A DNA stretch of 9,906 nt, from NCBI GenBank assembly GCA_003266105.1, contig MVAA01000132.1, positions 1 to 9,906 on the forward strand, written 5' to 3'. The notes under the pieces were generated by a model. The model saw only the letters and a list, made by a program, of their open reading frames with translations. It was not told the origin of the DNA and searched no databases. The translations under genes and the position numbers were made by a program. Within the stretch, counting starts at the first letter, position 1; each line of letters opens with the position of its first letter. Below are positions 6,701-9,906 of the stretch, in pieces. The DNA is from Methanosphaera sp. rholeuAM6 (GTDB taxonomy: Archaea > Methanobacteriota > Methanobacteria > Methanobacteriales > Methanobacteriaceae).

Positions 6701-7618
6701 AAGACAATAGAAGAATTAACAGACACCACTCAAAAACAGGAAGAAATAATTAATACATTGAATGCTACACTACAAGAAAACAACAAGGAGTGTATCATTG
6801 TAATAGACAGTATGGATGATACTAAATTTAATGATGACATTACACTCAAGGGTAAATTACTTAACAATAAAGGAAATGCGATTACAAACACAAAAGTTAC
6901 ACTTAATTTTAACGGAAACAACACTACTCTTACAACTGATGATAATGGAATATGGTCATTGAAAACAAAAGCTAGAACAATTGGTACCAACAATGTAACT
7001 GCAAGTTATACCGGATCTAACTACAATCCATCCACAAGCAATACAACATTCAACGTCCAACAAACACAAGCCATTGTAACAATAGACAAGATTGTGACAA
7101 CACAGTTCAGGGACAACGTAACAATCACCGGAACCTTCAAAAACAGTAATGGCAAGGCAATAGCAAACAGTAAAGTCAAAGTAACTGTAAACGGATACAG
7201 CACATACGTAACAACAGACCATGACGGAGGATGGACACTTACATTAAGAACCAACAAGACAGGAGTAAACAATGTCACGGCATCCTTCAGCGGAAACGCA
7301 AACTATGCAAAATATACTGCAAACACAACGTTCAACGTTACCAAGCAGGATCTTATAATTACAACGGAAGTAAAATTCAGCAAGGGCAATTTCACAATCA
7401 CAGGAACATTCGTTGACAAAAACAGCAACAAACTGGCAAACAGTAAGGTCAGAGTTAACATAAACAGCAAGGCGGTATATGTGAAAACGGATTCCAACGG
7501 AACATACACATACAGTGAACTTATAACGGCAAAAACTGTCAAGTACAATGTGTACTATGGTGGAAGCGGCAACTACAACTCATACACCAGCAGTAAAACC
7601 ACGATTACTGTAGCATAG
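3701..7618 (+). CDS. Giant adhesin-like protein: beta-helix, Ig-like domain, long coiled coil and three Ig-like repeats (1305 aa)
   Basis: Secreted surface protein, probably a long adhesin or scaffold; partner unknown. Domains in order: signal peptide (about 1-28, cleavage after CVSSVSA); a charged spacer; a beta-helix region (about 80-490) of NNTI/NNNI ladders opened by the NYNQYF motif shared with the gene at 7843; an Ig-like domain (about 492-595, with YGEKINITV and GSVTFDD); a coiled coil (598-1028); and Ig-like modules starting at residues 1031, 1124 and 1217. The coil has Ile/Leu/Val at almost every heptad 'a' position and is broken only at residues 643-655 and 865-877. The protein ends in TITVA with no membrane segment, so retention must be non-covalent or by a partner, or it is released. 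The start may be ATG 3710 instead of TTG. Terminator-like hairpins follow. The coding strand is T-poor through the coil, leaving long spurious frames opposite. Coding is certain; adhesion is inferred. Confidence 0.95.
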   Translation: MIKMNILKGMFIISVLITVIICVSSVSAANDTIDNSNNILTDAGQDYCHEATCEEKIADDNAKDIEKLEKSNDTIKEAANNVVVTNTNYNQYFKTNNVSFIPESTTSIHNGDTVYLRGVFENVDFVVDKCITLTRYDNNTLLNNCTVYVNGQNSQGSTISHLTIRNILKEDTPGIFVNYSSNLLIENNHVVVDDCDFSFAFAGSLNNSILRNNYFETASTTHSRTHTSCVMGKSFNNLITNNTVKSDEADGIYFSSYGSGRFIMAGPCSYNNVTYNNLVGGDGMWVNLIQTNAPNNLIAYNNITGGFECIRDLSEGSTIINNTINGGKNMAIGCGSDGLVANNTINTTGVGITIYGANTLVTQNRITTQYNAIETYGNDIYLQENNITSTNGYGFYAYYSAGTEKNVNIFNNNFTTKREGILLKQASITKKINNVLIDNNSIISEAEYAVNLREAGSNNANNVNVTVTTNNNLISKRGSGYRYAYLPPTNQRKSISLALTPVTCNYGEKINITVRFNTTDNEYDDGFILNEGSVTFDDNYSNTLGTVSIIDNQATLSTRITDLTVTEISATFSGTGFYQPSSNTTSATVNPISLDYAYEIIRQMNEENKELNNNLTTQENTINEQAQTIDELNNTIQEQLVTIEELLNTNYTQVINQLNNQIQQQNTTINELNQLVEQQDATITSLNRNIEQKDNTISLLTGTIENQSRTIQELEGMINQLEENLESMENELNEANIQISDLNNTVSEQEEHISNLENNITEANNKINELNTTIQEQTETINTLNQTILEQQENITNLENNLTEANNKINELNTTIQELNNTLQEKTEIINTLNQTIEEKNIIIEQQNNTIQEQMIEINNLNELIENLNSTNYTETIQNMQNTIYELNMNILQLNQTIQNLENNNEILNNTIQQQTTQINNLNNTVNTQTQTIQQQNQTITQLEQNITTQENTINKQAQTIEEQNNTIQTLQQTIQNLENNNNELNTTIQEQQQTINTQNKTIEELTDTTQKQEEIINTLNATLQENNKECIIVIDSMDDTKFNDDITLKGKLLNNKGNAITNTKVTLNFNGNNTTLTTDDNGIWSLKTKARTIGTNNVTASYTGSNYNPSTSNTTFNVQQTQAIVTIDKIVTTQFRDNVTITGTFKNSNGKAIANSKVKVTVNGYSTYVTTDHDGGWTLTLRTNKTGVNNVTASFSGNANYAKYTANTTFNVTKQDLIITTEVKFSKGNFTITGTFVDKNSNKLANSKVRVNINSKAVYVKTDSNGTYTYSELITAKTVKYNVYYGGSGNYNSYTSSKTTITVA
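5492..6784 (+). other. Region encoding an Asn-rich coiled coil of about 60 heptads in three blocks
   Basis: This covers residues 598-1028 of the 1305-aa protein. Heptad 'a' positions run from 601 to 643, from 655 to 865 (31 positions with no break) and from 877 to 1024, nearly all Ile, Leu or Val; 'd' is mostly Leu, Gln or Met. Exceptions at 'a' are N905, N982 and T1010. The two joins are both 12 residues and both contain TNYT. About 17 heptads carry N-x-T immediately before the 'a' residue. At about 0.15 nm per residue the rod would be near 64 nm. The oligomeric state cannot be read by eye. Confidence 0.9.
5936..6208 (+). repeat. Tandem duplication in the coiled coil (126 bp and 147 bp copies)
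   Basis: Copy A (5936-6061, residues 746-787) and copy B (6062-6208, residues 788-836) both contain NLENN[IL]TEANNKINELNTTIQE and end in INTLNQT. A 49-base stretch is identical in the two copies (5981-6029 and 6107-6155). Copy B carries 21 extra bases, exactly one heptad (ELNNTLQ-type), so both the duplication and the indel keep the coil in phase. Confidence 0.9.
6791..7615 (+). repeat. Three tandem Ig-like modules (279, 279 and 267 bp)
   Basis: Modules start at 6791 (CIIVIDS), 7070 (AIVTIDK) and 7349 (LIITTEV). Each has a [VL]T[IL]xGxF/L strand, an NS/NTKVxVxxN strand, a TTDxxGxW/YT strand, an NNVTAS/YNVYY strand and a YxxxTSNTTF-type ending. The first two are exactly 93 codons. The pattern resembles bacterial and archaeal Ig-like surface domains. 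The third module is the closest match to the remnant at 3318-3530. Confidence 0.9.
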
Positions 7619-7634
7619 CTTGGATGATTCTCCT

Positions 7635-7693
7635 GTAAACATCCGTTTACTACTAGTGGATTTAATATAATTTTATCCACATCTTCTTTTTTT
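7635..7693 (+). terminator. Two hairpins and a T-run after the 1305-aa gene
   Basis: GTAAAC (7635-7640) pairs with GTTTAC (7645-7650) around ATCC, starting 17 bases after the stop. GTGGAT (7656-7661) pairs with ATCCAC (7675-7680) around a 13-base A/T loop. Seven T follow at 7687-7693. GGATG (7622-7626) could compete by pairing with CATCC (7640-7644). The T-run after the second stem makes termination the likely role. Confidence 0.5.
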
Positions 7694-7738
7694 AAAAAAT
7701 TTTTAACGCAGATATCATTCTAAATAGTTTTATCACAA

Positions 7739-7750
7739 TTTATATTTATT
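7739..7750 (+). promoter_or_regulatory. Candidate TATA box of the third gene
   Basis: TTTATATTTATT (7739-7750) is a good archaeal TATA-like match. It predicts a start site near 7770 and a leader of about 70 bases that would contain the 14-codon mini-ORF. A weaker alternative is GTTATATT (7765-7772), which would put the start at or inside the mini-ORF. Confidence 0.4.
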
Positions 7751-7790
7751 GGAATAATCATAAAGTTATATTAGAAACTAGGAAGAATAT

Positions 7791-7835
7791 ATGAAAAAAA
7801 AATCAATATTAATTACTATTAATCCAACTTGGTGA
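7791..7835 (+). CDS. Possible 14-codon upstream mini-ORF
   Basis: The frame reads MKKKSILITINPTW then TGA. AGGAAGAA lies just upstream (7780-7787) as a weak ribosome binding site. The stop codon overlaps GGTGAT, the ribosome binding site of the 7843 gene, and ends 7 bases before its start. The basic-then-hydrophobic sequence looks like the beginning of a signal peptide, so it could be a leader peptide that tunes translation or the stub of a lost surface-protein gene. Short ATG frames are common by chance in this composition, so translation is unproven. Confidence 0.25.
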   Translation: MKKKSILITINPTW

Positions 7836-7836
7836 T
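7831..7836 (+). promoter_or_regulatory. Shine-Dalgarno site GGTGAT of the third gene
   Basis: GGTGAT matches the distal part of the archaeal anti-Shine-Dalgarno complement and lies 6 bases before ATG 7843, a normal gap. No other start codon is nearby. Confidence 0.75.
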
Positions 7837-7842
7837 TAGAAT

Positions 7843-9906
7843 ATGAGATATTATAAAGAGTTATTTTTATTGTGCATCATTTCATTATTGTTTTGTTTGG
7901 CAAGCGTTTCTGCAAGTGATGTTCAAGCAAATGATACAAACATGTTATCCACCAGTGTACATGAGGATAGTGCTGTTTTATCAACAAATGATAATGTGTA
8001 TGCCAAGGAAATAACAAAAACAGAGAAGGAAGTTAAAAAGGAAGCTTCAAATACGATAACCGTTACAAGCAGTAACTATAACAAGTATTTCCAGGACGTT
8101 TCTGAAGAGGACGTTGCCACAACCGATCTGGTTAAATCCGGAAGTACCATAAATTTACAGGGTACTTTCAATGACGTTAAATTTATTGCCGATAAGAAAT
8201 CAGTGACAATTACAAGTGTTGGCAAAAAAGCCAAATTGAATAACTGTACTGTTTTCGTAAACAATACATCCAATAAGGTATATAATTTAACTATCAGTAA
8301 TTCTAAAGATTTCTGTGAAGGAATTGTCTTGAAAAATACTACCAATGCTATTGTACAGGACAACAAGGTGTACGTGAGTGGTTTTGACGGTTTTGCTTTC
8401 ACGGCATACAATATGACTAAATGTACAATTAAGGGCAATTACTTTGAAAGTGCCCATACACAGACAAACATGAGAATTTATTCCTCAGACAACAACAGTA
8501 TAATCAACAATACAGTTATCGGCTATGCCAACGGTATTTATTTATGTGCTTACGGGGGAGAAATATCAAACAATAATCTCATTAGTCAAAACAGGGTTAT
8601 TGGAAAAAGCGAGTTTTCAACCTGTTATACCATTCAGGTAATGGGTAACAATAACATTGTGGAAAAGAATACCGTCAGTGGTGGAAACAGAGGCATTTCA
8701 TCAGAAAATTCCAATATAATAAGAAACAATGATGTTGACGCCGCATCCACAGGAATCTTCACTGAACAAAATTCAACAATAGAAAACAACAATATTCACG
8801 TTTCCAAAAAGAGTAATGGAATCACAGTTAACGGAAAAGGCAGTGTTGTGAAAAACAACACCATCCGATGTAACGCTACGGGTATTGTCGTAAACAATAA
8901 GGACATTAGCATTGTAAACAACACAATTATCTCAGCCGACTGCAGTATTGAGTCAAGAAATGTTCCAAGAGGTTTTACCGGTATTAAAGTGATTAACAAT
9001 ACACTTACAGGTGACATCTACAATACAGGTACCATAACCCTTACAAACAATAAGATCACTGGAATCATATCCAATGTTAAAGGAAAAACCATAGCATCCA
9101 ACAACAGGATATCCAACGATACCAACCTGTTTAAAATTGATGACAACCGAATAGTCCGTACCGATACCGGTAACTTCATACCTGAAAATGCTAGCGTTTC
9201 AATATATGAAAACGGCAAACTGATTAAAAAGGTTAGCATGACCGACTCATTAGTGAAATATAACGTTACAGATGGACGCCACTATTATGAACTGATTGTA
9301 ACAAACACCAGCAACAATTCATTCAAGAACAATAATTTCAGTGTAAACAATGAGGACAGATTACAGCCAATAATATCATACTATGCCATTTCATCGGCCA
9401 AAATCAACACCACCATCAAAATAAGTGGAAAGTTACTGGCAGACAATAAGGCAGTTAAAGGTGAAAGCGTTACAATTAAGGTTAACGGCAAAAAGTTCAC
9501 TTCAAAAACATCAAATACAGGATATTTCACAATAAATTACAATGTAACGGATTATGGAAAACACAGTGTTGTATTCTCATTTGTGGCCAATGACAAGTAC
9601 CTGTCAGCCAAAAACAGCACAAGCTTCAGTGTTCAGGCACCGGCACAGATACAGTACTATGCCATAACAGGTGCCCAATACGGTAAGACAATAAAAATCA
9701 GCGGAAAACTGTTATCAAACAACAAGGCAGTTAAGGATGAAACAGTAACCATAACAGTCAACAAGGAAAAATTCACTACCAAAACGTACAGCAGCGGATA
9801 CTTCACAATAAACTATAAGGTAACCCAGGCAGGTAAAAATACTGTTGTCTTCAGTCATTTAGCAAGTGACAATTACAAGTACTGTAAGAACACCACAACA
9901 TTTACT
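7843..9906 (+). CDS. Adhesin-like beta-helix protein with Ig-like repeats, 3' end outside the window (at least 688 aa)
   Basis: The frame is open for 688 codons from ATG 7843 to the window end. The start follows GGTGAT with a 6-base gap and opens a clear signal peptide, with cleavage probably after residue 24 (CLASVSA). A charged K/E spacer follows (about 50-68), then an ITVTSSNYNKYF motif matching VVVTNTNYNQYF in the gene upstream, then an N-N-x-I beta-helix ladder to about residue 460. Shared landmarks with the upstream protein (LNNCTV, NYFE[ST]A, GIY) mark the two as paralogues with the same order of turns. A short domain (about 460-509, with VSIYENGKLIKK) leads into Ig-like repeats at residues 511-602 and 603 onward, with the last cut by the window. 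More repeats and a retention module may lie beyond. Probably a cell-surface adhesin-like protein; ligand unknown. Confidence 0.93.
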   Translation, partial: MRYYKELFLLCIISLLFCLASVSASDVQANDTNMLSTSVHEDSAVLSTNDNVYAKEITKTEKEVKKEASNTITVTSSNYNKYFQDVSEEDVATTDLVKSGSTINLQGTFNDVKFIADKKSVTITSVGKKAKLNNCTVFVNNTSNKVYNLTISNSKDFCEGIVLKNTTNAIVQDNKVYVSGFDGFAFTAYNMTKCTIKGNYFESAHTQTNMRIYSSDNNSIINNTVIGYANGIYLCAYGGEISNNNLISQNRVIGKSEFSTCYTIQVMGNNNIVEKNTVSGGNRGISSENSNIIRNNDVDAASTGIFTEQNSTIENNNIHVSKKSNGITVNGKGSVVKNNTIRCNATGIVVNNKDISIVNNTIISADCSIESRNVPRGFTGIKVINNTLTGDIYNTGTITLTNNKITGIISNVKGKTIASNNRISNDTNLFKIDDNRIVRTDTGNFIPENASVSIYENGKLIKKVSMTDSLVKYNVTDGRHYYELIVTNTSNNSFKNNNFSVNNEDRLQPIISYYAISSAKINTTIKISGKLLADNKAVKGESVTIKVNGKKFTSKTSNTGYFTINYNVTDYGKHSVVFSFVANDKYLSAKNSTSFSVQAPAQIQYYAITGAQYGKTIKISGKLLSNNKAVKDETVTITVNKEKFTTKTYSSGYFTINYKVTQAGKNTVVFSHLASDNYKYCKNTTTFT
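9373..9906 (+). repeat. Tandem 276-bp Ig-like repeats, second copy cut by window end
   Basis: Copy 1 starts at 9373 (ISYYAISSAK) and copy 2 at 9649 (IQYYAITGAQ), a period of 92 codons. Both contain TIKISGKLL, NKAVK, VNxKKF or VNKEKF, SGYFTINY or TGYFTINY, and a VVFS strand. The copies are more alike than the three modules of the 1305-aa gene, which suggests recent duplication or homogenisation. Confidence 0.92.

Noticed and set aside
5646..6993. Long minus-strand frames under the coiled-coil region
   Set aside because: The coding strand here is mostly AAC, ACA, CAA, ATA and GAA codons, so the complement rarely forms stops. The products are repetitive Val/Phe/Cys/Leu strings without any recognisable domain or start signal.
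8076..9239. Minus-strand frames of 73-120 codons within the third gene
   Set aside because: The plus strand encodes a continuous 688-codon protein with signal peptide, beta-helix and Ig-like repeats. The opposite frames have no ribosome binding site or domain.
1..9906. Transposase, integrase, tRNA, rRNA, CRISPR, defence or phage genes
   Set aside because: I looked for these in coding frames and spacers and found no supporting motif. The window is entirely surface-protein genes and spacers.

Overview
This AT-rich window carries three large surface-protein genes in tandem on the + strand, with long AT-rich spacers between them. All three proteins have an N-terminal signal peptide ending in VSA, a strongly Asn/Thr-rich composition, and long stretches of N-N-x-I and N-N-T-I ladders typical of right-handed beta-helix (NosD/PbH1-like) repeats. 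With the AGGAGGTGA or GGTGAT ribosome binding sites and TATA-like upstream elements, this points to a gut-type methanogenic archaeon of the Methanobacteriaceae, most likely Methanosphaera or a close Methanobrevibacter relative. Their genomes are known for large families of Asn/Thr-rich 'adhesin-like' proteins. The genus is an inference; no marker gene is present.

Layout: 1-640 holds no gene I can support. It has a good terminator-like hairpin at 30-66, probably ending a gene just outside the window, and further inverted repeats. 652-3057 encodes an 801-residue beta-helix protein with a glycosylation-prone eight-residue repeat, a proline/acid-rich stalk and a C-terminal membrane anchor. 3058-3700 is spacer: a terminator-like hairpin, then a decayed fragment of an Ig-like domain (about 3318-3530) with a frameshift and a stop codon, then a promoter region. 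3701-7618 encodes a 1305-residue chimera: signal peptide, beta-helix, Ig-like domain, a coiled coil of about 430 residues, and three Ig-like modules of about 93 residues, with no membrane anchor. 7619-7842 holds terminator-like hairpins, a TATA-like element and a 14-codon mini-ORF whose stop overlaps the next ribosome binding site. 7843 to the window end is a third adhesin-like gene, cut by the window edge inside its second Ig-like repeat.

The genes look like separately transcribed paralogues rather than an operon: the spacers are 224-643 bases and contain terminator-like and TATA-like elements. They share an N-terminal beta-helix plan but differ in stalk and retention module (anchored Pro/Thr stalk, coiled-coil stalk, Ig-like repeats). 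This suggests a locus that diversifies by module shuffling, repeat expansion and gene decay. The most unusual feature is the coiled coil of the second gene. It has about 60 heptads, two interruptions of identical size (12 residues) that both contain TNYT, and N-glycosylation sequons locked to one heptad register.
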